DNA from: Myxococcales bacterium 68-20
Lineage (GTDB): Bacteria > Myxococcota_A > Polyangia > Polyangiales > Polyangiaceae
Direction: 5' to 3'
Length of the DNA: 64,000 nucleotides
Assembly: GCA_001899635.1 (NCBI GenBank)
Contig: MKVQ01000008.1
Location: 80,428 to 144,427, forward strand
Position numbers and translations under genes: made by a program. This document shows positions 1-9,264 of this stretch, piece after piece. Under the pieces are notes generated by a model. The model was given only the letters and a program-made list of their open reading frames with translations, had not been told where the DNA came from and did not search any database. The first letter of the stretch is position 1. Each line of letters opens with the position of its first letter.

Positions 1-458
1 TGGATCATCTCGGCCGGGATCTGGAGCGCGGACTCGCTCGAGATGAAGACGATGCGTCCCCAGTTCCTCTCGAGCATCTTCGGCAGGTACAAGCGTGCGA
101 GCCGGACTCCGCCGATCACGTTGACCTCGAAGAAGCGTCGCCAGTCCTCGTCGGAAATCTCGAGGAACGGTTTCGGCTCGAAGATGCCGAGGTTGTTCAC
201 GAGGATGTCGACGTCGGGGAGCGCGGCGGCGAGCGTCTTCGCGCCGGCTTCGGAGGCGAGATCGGCAGCCACGCCGTCGACGCTCGCCGATGGGTGGGTG
301 GCCCGGATCTTCGCGATCGCCTCGTCGATGCGCTTCTGCGTGCGACCGTTGACGGTGACGCTCGCGCCCTCGGCCGCGAGCGCCGAGGCGATGGCAAGAC
401 CGATCCCGGCGGTCGACCCACTGACGAATGCGCGCTTGCCCTGGAGACCGAGATCCAT
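1..458 (-). CDS. SDR family NAD(P)-dependent oxidoreductase (3' part missing at window edge)
   Basis: Short-chain dehydrogenase/reductase, partial: the N-terminal 152 residues are present and the C-terminus lies outside the window. The start ATG at 456-458 gives MDLGLQGKRAFVSGSTAG, in which GSTAGIG is the Rossmann TGxxxGxG-type cofactor loop; NNLGIF matches the NNAG motif of the family, and ISSES near the edge carries the start of the catalytic Ser region. The YxxxK motif would lie beyond position 1. An ADLASE segment (D near residue 65) is the usual adenine-contacting site. It is on the same strand as boxC/boxB, 2.4 kb downstream of them, so a role in aromatic degradation is possible but not shown. 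The substrate cannot be told from the sequence. Confidence 0.88.
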   Translation of the reverse strand, partial: MDLGLQGKRAFVSGSTAGIGLAIASALAAEGASVTVNGRTQKRIDEAIAKIRATHPSASVDGVAADLASEAGAKTLAAALPDVDILVNNLGIFEPKPFLEISDEDWRRFFEVNVIGGVRLARLYLPKMLERNWGRIVFISSESALQIPAEMI

Positions 459-790
459 GGCCTTCTCGGTACCACGCCTCCGGGGAGATTCCGACGGCCG
501 GCAGCGCTCGGCTTCGTGACTGCTGGAGGGGCAGGGGGTCACGGCTGCGGAGGACGAAAACGCAGCGCAGCCGAGGCCGACCGCGTGCACACGGTGCGAC
601 CGGCCTCGGCGCGCTGCAGGGCTGTCGTCGTGTGCGGACGACGGAACGTGACGCGCTCGGAGAAAAAGGTGCGACGCGGCCGAAGGTCCACCTCGCGGGT
701 GGTCGTGGCGTGAGCCACCGAGCTCCTTCCCAGTGGAGGCGTCGTGCGAGTGCAGTGACGAGCGCGGTGACGAGCGCGGCCGACTTCAGA
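459..790. other. Intergenic stretch, no supported gene
   Basis: About 330 bases between the start of the SDR gene and the end of the DUF378 gene. Open frames here lack ribosome-binding sites and protein-like composition. It presumably holds the SDR promoter, but I see no convincing -35/-10 pair, repeat or hairpin. Confidence 0.5.
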
Positions 791-1036
791 TCATGGAACG
801 GTCGCGATGGGACGGTGCCGGGACACCTCGCGGAGACGAACCGTGTCGACGGCGAGGTAGATGCCCGCGAGCGCGACCACGATGTAGACGAGGCGGCTCA
901 GCGGCGACATGGCTCCGAATATTGCCGCTACGAGGTTGAAGTTGAAGATGCCGATGAGGCCCCAGTTGAGCGCGCCGATCACGACGAGCGCGATCGCGGC
1001 CCAGGTGATGCCTGAGAGCGTGGTTTTTTCAGCCAT
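791..1036 (-). CDS. DUF378 family small membrane protein
   Basis: An 81-residue inner-membrane protein of the DUF378 (YuzA-like) family. After a short polar start (MAEKTTLSG) there are two hydrophobic segments, about residues 10-32 and 45-65. The first carries the family hallmark GALNWGLIG and the following NFNLV; the second contains PLSRLVYIVVALAGIY. The ATG at 1034-1036 was chosen because a good ribosome-binding site (GGAGGA) precedes it and because the sequence further upstream in frame is low-complexity and Arg/Ser-rich. No enzymatic activity is known for the family. It is a stand-alone gene. Confidence 0.88.
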   Translation of the reverse strand: MAEKTTLSGITWAAIALVVIGALNWGLIGIFNFNLVAAIFGAMSPLSRLVYIVVALAGIYLAVDTVRLREVSRHRPIATVP

Positions 1037-1397
1037 GGGACGTTCCTCCGCCCCCCGGACGTGCGAGCCGCGTTCCATCGACATGCCGGTATCGGCCTCG
1101 GGCGCTCGACTTGGGCTCGACGATAGGGCGGCGACTCGCGTTCGAGCCGATGACGGAGCCGTGGACTGCGCACGCCGCGCGTGAGGACCTTGCGCTGACC
1201 TTCGGCTCGCCTTGCCGGCGGAGCTCGCCGATCGCTCCTTCGACCGTCGGAGGGAGCCCTTCCGGATCGGAATCGACGTGTCGACCCGCGCACGTCCGGA
1301 GCACACCGTTGCGAAAGACCACCTCGTGGAGCTCCGATGAGCCCGCGGTCGGGCTCGAGCGCGGCCTGTTCGAGCTGTGCTCGTGCCTTCGCGCGCG
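1037..1397 (-). pseudogene. Possible frameshifted coding remnant
   Basis: Between the membrane-protein gene ending at 1398 and DUF378, two minus-strand stretches have host-like codon use but lie in different frames. One reads RAKARAQLEQAALEPDRGL (about 1333-1390). The other reads VEGAIGELRRQGEPKVSAR (about 1190-1250). They could be parts of one decayed gene, or an extension of the upstream gene broken by frameshifts. Neither has a recognisable domain. This is a weak call based on codon use and amino-acid composition only. Confidence 0.25.
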
Positions 1398-2144
1398 TCA
1401 GGCTCGAGGCGGACGCACGTGCCGGTCTTCCGCGCGGGGCGTCAGCTCGGTCCGACCGACGAGCTCGTCCGGCTGGAGATCGGACGTGTGGACGCGCACC
1501 TGCGCAGGCCGGACATCGATGCGTCGACGCGGCGCCTCTGCCGGCACGGCCACGCGTGCCTCCACGTCGGTACGGCGGGCCGTCATCCTGCGGAGCGCCA
1601 TCCGAAGGAGGGCACCCTTGTGCCAGGTCGCAACGATGATCGCGGCGAGGGAGCCGAACATGACGATGGGAATGGCCCGCTGCTTGTGGAGCGCGCCGAG
1701 CAGCAGGGGCACGAGGATCCATCCGAGGCCCCAGAGCACCCAGAGGAGGCGGCGCACGCTCTTGACGATCTCGTCCTCACGCGCGTCGGCGCCCTGCGGA
1801 GGCGCGAGCGGCGGCGGGTACGACGCGAGCATCGCCTGCGGCGGGTACGACGGGTGCGCCCCGAGCGTTGGTCCTTCCTGGCCCCGCAGCGCGTCGAGGG
1901 CCCCGACGAGGCTCGTCGCGCGACGCGACGGACCGGGCTCGACCATCCGCTCGAGCGACGCGATCATCGCCGTGCTCAAGCGTCCCGTGAGCACGGCGCG
2001 GACGTCGATGCGGAGCCCCTGGTGCGGGAGCGTCTCGGGATGGGCCCCGGTCAGCGCCGCGAGCGCGGTCGCGCGACGGCTGCCATCTAGAAGCCGTGCG
2101 CGCCGCGGTGCGACCGCATGAAGTCTCGACGCTGCGTGATGCAA
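1398..2144 (-). CDS. Uncharacterised membrane protein with two transmembrane helices
   Basis: Hypothetical protein of up to 248 residues. A soluble N-terminal part with a Pro-rich stretch (SYPPQAMLASYPPPLAPP, about residues 100-116) is followed by two predicted membrane helices at about 133-152 and 157-173 and an Arg-rich C-terminal tail. There is no in-frame ATG upstream of 1967 (residue 60). Codon use remains coding-like upstream of 1967, so a TTG start at 2144 is used here; the true start may lie anywhere in 1967-2144. The gene is divergent from the small exported protein at 2161, with only 16 bases between the two longest starts, so at least one start is probably shorter. Family not recognised. 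Confidence 0.55.
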   Translation of the reverse strand: MHHAASRLHAVAPRRARLLDGSRRATALAALTGAHPETLPHQGLRIDVRAVLTGRLSTAMIASLERMVEPGPSRRATSLVGALDALRGQEGPTLGAHPSYPPQAMLASYPPPLAPPQGADAREDEIVKSVRRLLWVLWGLGWILVPLLLGALHKQRAIPIVMFGSLAAIIVATWHKGALLRMALRRMTARRTDVEARVAVPAEAPRRRIDVRPAQVRVHTSDLQPDELVGRTELTPRAEDRHVRPPRA

Positions 2145-2160
2145 AGCCTAAGCTGAATCC

Positions 2161-2478
2161 GTGAGCACTCGTACGCGCGGCTGGATGCGATTTGCGCGCC
2201 TGCTCGTCGCGTGCGTCGCCTTCTTCGTCGCGCGACCCGCGGCGGCCATACCGGCATTCGATACGGTCATCCTCGTCGCCGGTGCCGAGCTCGCTCCGGA
2301 GCGACCGGTCGACCAGGCGCCGGCGCCGACGAAGACGACGCGCCAGGCTCTCCACCGAAACGCTTCCGCTCGAAGTGTCGCCCCGCTCGCGTTGCCCAGA
2401 GCGCGCGAGCGTGCGCCCGGCACGCCGCTCGTCCTCGTTCCCGAGAAGTATCTCCGTAACTGCTCGCTCCTCTGCTGA
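2161..2478 (+). CDS. Small exported protein, unknown function
   Basis: A 105-residue protein with a clear Sec signal peptide: basic n-region (TRTRGWMRFAR), hydrophobic core LLVACVAFFVA and a cleavage site after ARPAAA (about residue 29). The mature part of about 75 residues is Ala/Arg/Pro-rich and ends in a Cys-containing tail (NCSLLC). The GTG at 2161 is the longest start; the ATG at 2185 keeps a complete signal peptide and would leave room for a divergent promoter. No family recognised. It is followed 48 bases later by a Pro-rich 64-residue ORF with a good ribosome-binding site, so the two could be co-transcribed. Confidence 0.55.
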   Translation: MSTRTRGWMRFARLLVACVAFFVARPAAAIPAFDTVILVAGAELAPERPVDQAPAPTKTTRQALHRNASARSVAPLALPRARERAPGTPLVLVPEKYLRNCSLLC

Positions 2479-2526
2479 GCGCGGGACGGTCCGCCCGTCC
2501 CCGTTCCCTTTGCAGAGGAGAGGTTC

Positions 2527-2721
2527 ATGTCGAGATCGATTCGACGTGTGCGCGGGCGTTCCGCGACCACGTCGTGGCTCCGGCGGTTCCTGTGGCGGCT
2601 CGTGCGCGCGCTCGTGGTCGGCGCAGCGGCGCTCGGCCCAGGCACGCCGCCCCCGCCACCGCCGCCACCACCACCGATCGAACAACACGACGACGACGGC
2701 GCCGAGCGCGAAGCGCGCTGA
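2527..2721 (+). CDS. Small polyproline protein, unknown function
   Basis: A 64-residue protein. The ATG at 2527 is preceded by an AGAGGAGAGG ribosome-binding site about 5 bases upstream, which is the main support. It has an Arg-rich N-terminus, a short hydrophobic stretch (FLWRLVRALVVGAAAL, about residues 21-36), ten consecutive prolines at about residues 42-51 and an acidic tail with EQHDDDG. The layout resembles a membrane-anchored linker peptide. No family recognised. Confidence 0.45.
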   Translation: MSRSIRRVRGRSATTSWLRRFLWRLVRALVVGAAALGPGTPPPPPPPPPPIEQHDDDGAEREAR

Positions 2722-2817
2722 ACGTGCCAAAGAGAAGCCGCGCCGGCCGAGCGTCCTTCACTTCGTCGAAGGTGCCGGCGGCGCGGAGCGTGCTTCACTG
2801 CGGTGTGTCGGCGGGAG

Positions 2818-2844
2818 GGCGCGAGCGACGGTGCCGCTCGCGCC
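2818..2844. terminator. GC-rich hairpin terminator between convergent genes
   Basis: A perfect 10-bp stem, GGCGCGAGCG (2818-2827) with CGCTCGCGCC (2835-2844), and a 7-base loop. It lies 11 bases beyond the boxB stop and downstream of the convergent gene ending at 2721, so it could serve both directions. There is no U-tract on either side. Confidence 0.68.
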
Positions 2845-2855
2845 TCGTTCGCGCC

Positions 2856-4286
2856 TCAGGCTTCGCGGCGGACGTACTCGAAGTCGACGGTGCGGCCCTT
2901 GATGCCCTGCTTGGGAGCGGCGATCCAGTTGGCCATCTGCTTCGGATCGAAGACGGGCTTCTGCATCAGGCTCTGGACGTACTGCTTGTCCGCGTCCGAC
3001 GGGAGCCACTCGTTCTTCTTCGACTCCCACTGTTCGGCGGTGAGCGGGTTGCCCGCCGGGTCGAAGTGGATGCCCGCATAGATGCCGATGTGGCGGTGGA
3101 AGCGGCGGCTCGGCAGCTTCAGCTCGAAGGGGATGCCGTGTGCGGCGATGGTGCGGTTCCACTTGTCGACGCCGCGCTGGCAGTCCTCGACGTACGCGTC
3201 GCGGAGGACCTCGTTCATCGCGTTGCGCATCGCGATGTCCTCGCGGACGATCTTGCCGTCTTTGACGACCTCCATCGCATAGCTGCCCTCGAGGGCCTTG
3301 TGGTCCTCGAACTGGTCCTCCTTCGCGCGGCCCTTCATGCCTGTGGCGAAGTAGGTGGCGGCGTTCGAGCTGATCTCGCCGCCGAAGAGGTCGAGCGAGA
3401 GCGTGTACCAGAGGTTCAGGTACTTCTGCATCGTCGGCAGATCGATGAGGCCGGCGGCGCGCACCTGCTCGACGCTGCCCCACTTCTTCTCGGCCATCTG
3501 CTGCGCGGTGCGATCGACGACGCGGAGCACGCCCGTCTCGCCGACGAACATGTGATGCGCCTCTTCCGTCAGCATGAAGCGGGTCGTGCGCGAGAGCGGA
3601 TCGAACGCGCTCTCGGCGAGGGCGAGGAGCTGGAACTTGCCGTCACGGTCGGTGAAGAACGTGAACATGAAGAAGGAGAGCCAGTCGGTGCACGGCTCGT
3701 TGAACGCGCCGAGGATGCGCGGCTTGTCCGGATCGCCCGAGCGGCGCTGGAGGAGCGCGTCGGCCTCCTCGCGGCCGTCGCGGCCGAAGTAGGTGTGGAG
3801 GAGGTAGACCATCGCCCAGAGGTGGCGCCCCTCCTCGACGTTCACCTGGAACAGGTTCCGGAGGTCGTAGACGCTCGGGCACGAGTGGCCGAGCAAGCGC
3901 TGCTGCTCGACGCTCGCCGGCTCGGTGTCGCCCTGCGTGACGATGATGCGGCGGAGCGCGTTGCGGTGCTCGCCCGGGACTTCCTTCCAGACGGGCTCGC
4001 CGTAGTGGTCGCCGAAGCCGATCTTCCGATCGGCGACGGGGTCGGCGAGGAAGATGCCCCAGCGATAGTCGGGCATCTTCACGTAGTCGAAGTGTGCCCA
4101 GCCCTCGCTCGTGACGCTGATCGCGGTGCGGAGGAAAATGTCGTCCTTCTGGAAGCCGAACGGGCCCATCTCGTTCCACCACGAGAGGAAGTTCGGCTGC
4201 CACGCCTCGAGCGCACGCTGGAGCCGCTTGTCGCTCGAGAGATCGACGTTGTTCGGGATCTTGGTGTCGTTGACGACGGTGGACAT
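2856..4286 (-). CDS. boxB: Benzoyl-CoA 2,3-epoxidase, oxygenase subunit BoxB
   Basis: BoxB, the di-iron oxygenase component of benzoyl-CoA 2,3-epoxidase, which inserts one oxygen atom of O2 into the ring of benzoyl-CoA in the aerobic box pathway. At 476 residues it matches the family length. The six iron ligands described for BoxB are found at the expected spacing, two residues later than in the Azoarcus enzyme: E122, E152 and H155 (EEGRH), D213 (FTDRD), E242 and H245 (EEAHH). The start ATG at 4284-4286 is 14 bases after the boxC stop, so boxC-boxB form an operon. The reductase partner BoxA is not in this window, so electrons must come from a gene elsewhere. A strong hairpin follows the stop. 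Confidence 0.97.
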   Translation of the reverse strand: MSTVVNDTKIPNNVDLSSDKRLQRALEAWQPNFLSWWNEMGPFGFQKDDIFLRTAISVTSEGWAHFDYVKMPDYRWGIFLADPVADRKIGFGDHYGEPVWKEVPGEHRNALRRIIVTQGDTEPASVEQQRLLGHSCPSVYDLRNLFQVNVEEGRHLWAMVYLLHTYFGRDGREEADALLQRRSGDPDKPRILGAFNEPCTDWLSFFMFTFFTDRDGKFQLLALAESAFDPLSRTTRFMLTEEAHHMFVGETGVLRVVDRTAQQMAEKKWGSVEQVRAAGLIDLPTMQKYLNLWYTLSLDLFGGEISSNAATYFATGMKGRAKEDQFEDHKALEGSYAMEVVKDGKIVREDIAMRNAMNEVLRDAYVEDCQRGVDKWNRTIAAHGIPFELKLPSRRFHRHIGIYAGIHFDPAGNPLTAEQWESKKNEWLPSDADKQYVQSLMQKPVFDPKQMANWIAAPKQGIKGRTVDFEYVRREA

Positions 4287-4300
4287 GGTTGGGGCTCCGC

Positions 4301-5986
<1,686 letters not shown>

Positions 5987-6026
5987 CGTCCCGATGGTCT
6001 ACGCCGGGACACGGACCTCGGCAAGT

Positions 6027-6066
6027 AGTATAGTGCGCATGTCGTGGCCATAACGCAGTATAGTGC
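6027..6066. promoter_or_regulatory. Direct repeats in the boxC-boxR divergent promoter, probable regulator operator
   Basis: The 10-mer AGTATAGTGC occurs at 6027-6036 and again at 6057-6066, exactly 30 bp apart (about three helical turns). The copies are followed by GCAT and AT, giving TGCGCAT and TGCAT. TATAGT/TATACT inside each copy also resembles a -10 box on either strand. BoxR and BzdR regulators of other bacteria bind TGCA-containing sites, so these copies are good candidates for the binding site of the adjacent boxR product. The second copy overlaps the first codons of boxR, which suggests autoregulation or a leaderless boxR transcript. Assignment is by position and by analogy. Confidence 0.6.
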
Positions 6067-6871
6067 ATCGAAGACGGCCGGAGCGCGGACGAGCGCTTCG
6101 AAGAGCGCGGGCGACCGTCGCGCGCGGCTCCTCGAAGGCCTCGGCGCGGCGGTGCGGGCCCTCCGGACCGAGCGGGCATTGACGCTGCGCGCGCTCGCAA
6201 AGGTCGCCAGCGTCAGCGAGCGCTTCCTGGTCCAACTCGAGGCCGGTGAGGGGAACATCTCCGTCGCGCGGCTCGAGGACGTCGCCGAAGCGCTCGGGAC
6301 GACCGGGGCCGAGCTGCTGGCTCAGGCGTCCCGGCCGCACACGAAGAGCTCGAGCTCGAGTCGCGCGGTCCTGGCGCTCGTCGGTCTCCGCGGCGCCGGC
6401 AAGAGCTCGATCGGCGCTGCGGTCGCGCGGCGGCTAGGGCTCCCGTTCATCGAGCTCGACGAGGCGATCGTCCGCGAGGCACAGATGACGCTGCCGTCGA
6501 TCTTCGAGATTCACGGTGAGGCCTACTACCGCCAGATGGAGCGCGACGTGCTCCGGCGCCTCCTCGACTCGAGCAAGCCGGCCGTGCTCGCGACCGGCGG
6601 CTCGATCGTCACCGACGCCGAGACGTGGGGCCTCCTCCGGAGCCGCGCACGCACGGTCTGGCTCAAGGCGACCCCGCGCGAGCACTGGGACCGCGTCGTT
6701 GCCCAGGGCGACGTGCGACCGATGCGCGGACGTCCGCGCGCGATGAATGAGCTTCGTCAGCTGCTCACCTCGCGGACCCCGCTCTACGAGCAGGCCGACG
6801 TCACGGTCGACACGTCGGGCCGCACGGTGACCGACGTCGTCGAGAGGCTCGCCTCGATGATGCCGGCGTGA
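6044..6871 (+). CDS. boxR: BoxR-type transcriptional regulator (XRE helix-turn-helix plus shikimate-kinase-like domain)
   Basis: A 275-residue regulator with the two-domain layout of BoxR/BzdR. An XRE helix-turn-helix covers about residues 33-90 (LTLRALAKVASVSERFLVQLE). It is followed by a shikimate-kinase-like domain from about residue 108, with a P-loop GLRGAGKSS (114-122) and the ATGGSIV segment. In this family the kinase-like domain is a sensor that binds benzoyl-CoA; BoxR represses box genes until benzoyl-CoA is present. GTG at 6044 is the only possible start: a stop lies in frame at 6026-6028 and the next in-frame start codon is inside the helix-turn-helix domain. It is divergent from boxC. 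Confidence 0.93.
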   Translation: MAITQYSASKTAGARTSASKSAGDRRARLLEGLGAAVRALRTERALTLRALAKVASVSERFLVQLEAGEGNISVARLEDVAEALGTTGAELLAQASRPHTKSSSSSRAVLALVGLRGAGKSSIGAAVARRLGLPFIELDEAIVREAQMTLPSIFEIHGEAYYRQMERDVLRRLLDSSKPAVLATGGSIVTDAETWGLLRSRARTVWLKATPREHWDRVVAQGDVRPMRGRPRAMNELRQLLTSRTPLYEQADVTVDTSGRTVTDVVERLASMMPA

Positions 6872-6998
6872 CTACGCCTCGCCAGCGACGCCCGAGGTGA
6901 ACGGGCGCGCCGCCCTGCCGCTCTCGCGCCCGTCGAGCGCCAGCGACAGGGCGGGGGAGTCGATCTCGTGGAGCCAGCACCGCCCGTCGGAGTAACCT

Positions 6999-7808
6999 GT
7001 GGTGGTGCGCGCATCTCTCTTGAGGCTCGGTGGTGGTGCCGCCCTGGCAATGGCCCTCTTTCGCTGCACCTCGTTCGATGGCACGTCGTCGGTGAACGTC
7101 CTCGGCGATGGCGACGCGTCGTTCGATGCGGCCAGCGAGGAGGATGCGCGGAGCTCAGATGCTGGCGTCCACGCGGCGCCGCGATGTGACTCTGGTTGTC
7201 CTGGCACCGCGGGCTCGTGCGCGGTCAGAGCAGGCGCAACGTGCATCGACGCGACGGAGGTGACCGTCGCCGACTACCGTGCGTTCGTCGAGAACGCCCA
7301 GGGAACCACGGTCGATCCCGGAGCGCCGTGTGATCCAGTTTCCGTCGAGCCGCTTGGGGCGTTGCCCGACGATGCGCTCCCGATGACCAAGGTGACCTTC
7401 TGCGAGGCGCGAGCGTTCTGCCTCTGGGCGGGAAAGCGTCTGTGTGGGCGCGTCGGTGGAGGGCCGCTCGATCCGACCGAATCGCGCACGCAGAAGTCGG
7501 CGTGGTTCAACGCCTGTACGGGTGGAGTGTCGGACGACTTCCACCCGCTGTCCGACGGGGGGTGTCAGGTCGACGCGAGCGCACCCCGCGCTGCCGGCGC
7601 CGGATGTCAGGGAGGCGTTCCGGGGCTGTTCGACATGATCGGCAACGTGTGGGAGTGGGTCGATCAGCCGAACGAGGTGGAGGCGCCCTCGGCGATCATC
7701 ATGGGTGGCGGCTACGACGATCCGACGAGGGCGAGCTGCCAAGGTCTCCTCGCTGCGGCCGTCGACTTCCGCAGCGCCTCGGTCGGCTTCCGTTGTTGCT
7801 CGCCTTAG
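6999..7808 (+). CDS. FGE-sulfatase-fold (SUMF1-like) lipoprotein
   Basis: A 269-residue predicted exported protein. The N-terminus (RLGGGAALAMALFRCTSFDG) looks like a lipoprotein signal with Cys near residue 23, although Arg at -1 is unusual. The rest matches the formylglycine-generating-enzyme/sulfatase-modifying-factor fold: IDATEVTVADYRAFV, VTFCEARAFCLWAGKRLC, GNVWEWVD and the terminal SVGFRCCSP are the usual landmarks. Bacterial lipoproteins with this fold are common in myxobacteria and are generally not true FGEs, so enzymatic activity should not be assumed. The GTG at 6999 is preceded by GGAG; two further GTG codons follow directly. It lies between box genes without obvious metabolic connection. 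Confidence 0.82.
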   Translation: MVVRASLLRLGGGAALAMALFRCTSFDGTSSVNVLGDGDASFDAASEEDARSSDAGVHAAPRCDSGCPGTAGSCAVRAGATCIDATEVTVADYRAFVENAQGTTVDPGAPCDPVSVEPLGALPDDALPMTKVTFCEARAFCLWAGKRLCGRVGGGPLDPTESRTQKSAWFNACTGGVSDDFHPLSDGGCQVDASAPRAAGAGCQGGVPGLFDMIGNVWEWVDQPNEVEAPSAIIMGGGYDDPTRASCQGLLAAAVDFRSASVGFRCCSP

Positions 7809-7816
7809 GCCCAATG

Positions 7817-7833
7817 GGCGCTCGGTGAGCGCC
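7817..7833. terminator. Hairpin between convergent genes
   Basis: A perfect 7-bp stem GGCGCTC/GAGCGCC with a GGT loop, in the 59-base gap between the FGE-fold lipoprotein (ends 7808) and the convergent membrane-protein gene (ends 7868). It has no U-tract and could work in both directions. Confidence 0.55.
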
Positions 7834-7867
7834 AACGGCGAACTCGGAGCACCAACGGGCGAGCGAG

Positions 7868-9088
7868 TCAGTCCTGCGAGCGCGGTCGCGCCGCGCGCGG
7901 AGGTTCGAACGGCACCTCGTCGTCCGACTCGTCGAACGCGATACGGAGGTGTGAGGAATTGGGCCCGCGCGCGACGGCGTCGATCGCCACGCGGAGGCGA
8001 GGGGAGGCGCTCTTCTGCCCGATCGAGACGAGGCGCTCGCGCTCTTCGTCGTCGAGGCGCGCGCGGAGCGCGAGGGCTGCGCCCTGGCGCGCGGATGGAT
8101 CGGCGCCCGGGTTCTCGAGCACTGCCCAGAGCCGCTCGCGTGGAATCGCGATCATGCGATAGCCGTAGGCGTCGGCCGTGCCGAGGATGTTCATCTCGTC
8201 GATCCAGGCGTCGAGATTGCGTTCGCCGCGCGTGAGGAGCGCTTCGTCTTCGGCCGGGGCCAGCGCACGGTGGTGGGTGAGCCCTTGGTCGATCCGCTCG
8301 AGGATCGCGATGCGCCGTGCCGCCTCTGCATCGGCGCGGTGGGTGAGGCGGATCTCGATCTCGCGCTCGTCCTCGAGCTCGAGCGCCACCCCGAGCGGCG
8401 TGGCGCGGGCCTCGCGGAGGAGGCCGAACGGCACGAACCGCCGCCGTCCCGCCCAACGGAGGAGGATGCCGTCCTCGCCGATCGCGATCTTCTGCGGGAG
8501 GACCATCGGCAGCGCGATCACCCCGTAGAGCCCGAGGACGACGAGGACCGTCCACCCCGGCATATGACGCAGGAGGTTGAAGAGGATCCACGGCGAGGTC
8601 GTGAGGATGATCGTGAGCCAGCGCATCCGGTGCGCCCACGGCGGCAGAGCCTCGAACTCCTCGACCTCGTGGGGTGACCGCTCGAGGGTGTCGGCGAGTG
8701 CCTGAGCGATTCGTGGCGAGTCGACGTGGACGATCCGTGAAGGCGCGAGCCCGCGCGCCTCGACGATGACGGAGTGACCGCCGAAGGGCTCGTCCCGGAC
8801 GCGTGTTCGGAGGATCGTCTGCCTCGGGAGGACGAGCTCTCCGTCGACGCTGAGACCGCGACTGTCGGCCCGCACGCGACGCCGGCCCCGTCCACGTCTC
8901 GCGCTCGCCGCGCTGCGGGAGAGGGCGATGAAGGAGAGCGCGGTGAGGAGCGCGGCGGTGGCGACGTACGTCGCCGTCGTGACTGCCGGTTGCAGTCCGA
9001 TGAACACGAGGAGCGCCGCCGAGAGCCCTGCCGCCGCGAGCGGCCAGCCGAGGCTGCGTCCTTCGGATACTTCGGCGTCGACGCGCAT
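7868..9088 (-). CDS. Uncharacterised membrane protein
   Basis: A 406-residue protein of unknown function. There are four likely membrane helices: a pair at about residues 14-32 and 38-57 (WPLAAAGLSAALLVFIGL; TYVATAALLTALSFIAL), and a second pair at about 156-175 and 178-198 (WLTIILTTSPWILFNLL; GWTVLVVLGLYGVIALPMVL). Between the pairs, and again after the second, there are short beta-rich segments (GLSVDGELVLPRQTI; KIAIGEDGILLRWAGRR) that look like bacterial PH-like modules. The C-terminal 150 residues are polar and helical. The layout recurs among myxobacterial hypothetical proteins. It is not linked to the box pathway by sequence. Its start at 9086-9088 is divergent from boxD. Confidence 0.75.
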   Translation of the reverse strand: MRVDAEVSEGRSLGWPLAAAGLSAALLVFIGLQPAVTTATYVATAALLTALSFIALSRSAASARRGRGRRRVRADSRGLSVDGELVLPRQTILRTRVRDEPFGGHSVIVEARGLAPSRIVHVDSPRIAQALADTLERSPHEVEEFEALPPWAHRMRWLTIILTTSPWILFNLLRHMPGWTVLVVLGLYGVIALPMVLPQKIAIGEDGILLRWAGRRRFVPFGLLREARATPLGVALELEDEREIEIRLTHRADAEAARRIAILERIDQGLTHHRALAPAEDEALLTRGERNLDAWIDEMNILGTADAYGYRMIAIPRERLWAVLENPGADPSARQGAALALRARLDDEERERLVSIGQKSASPRLRVAIDAVARGPNSSHLRIAFDESDDEVPFEPPRAARPRSQD

Positions 9089-9264
9089 GCCGACATCGAT
9101 CGTAGCTCGCGTTCCCGGCGCGTTCAGGCGAGCAGCTCGGGGCTCGCGCTCCGAACCACGCTGCGCTCCGGGAGCGCGTCAACGCACCGCTCCGTGATGG
9201 CGATGGCCGGCGCGGACGGCTCGGCTTGGAAACCGCTGGCCCGCGGTGTTATGTCGACGACGCG

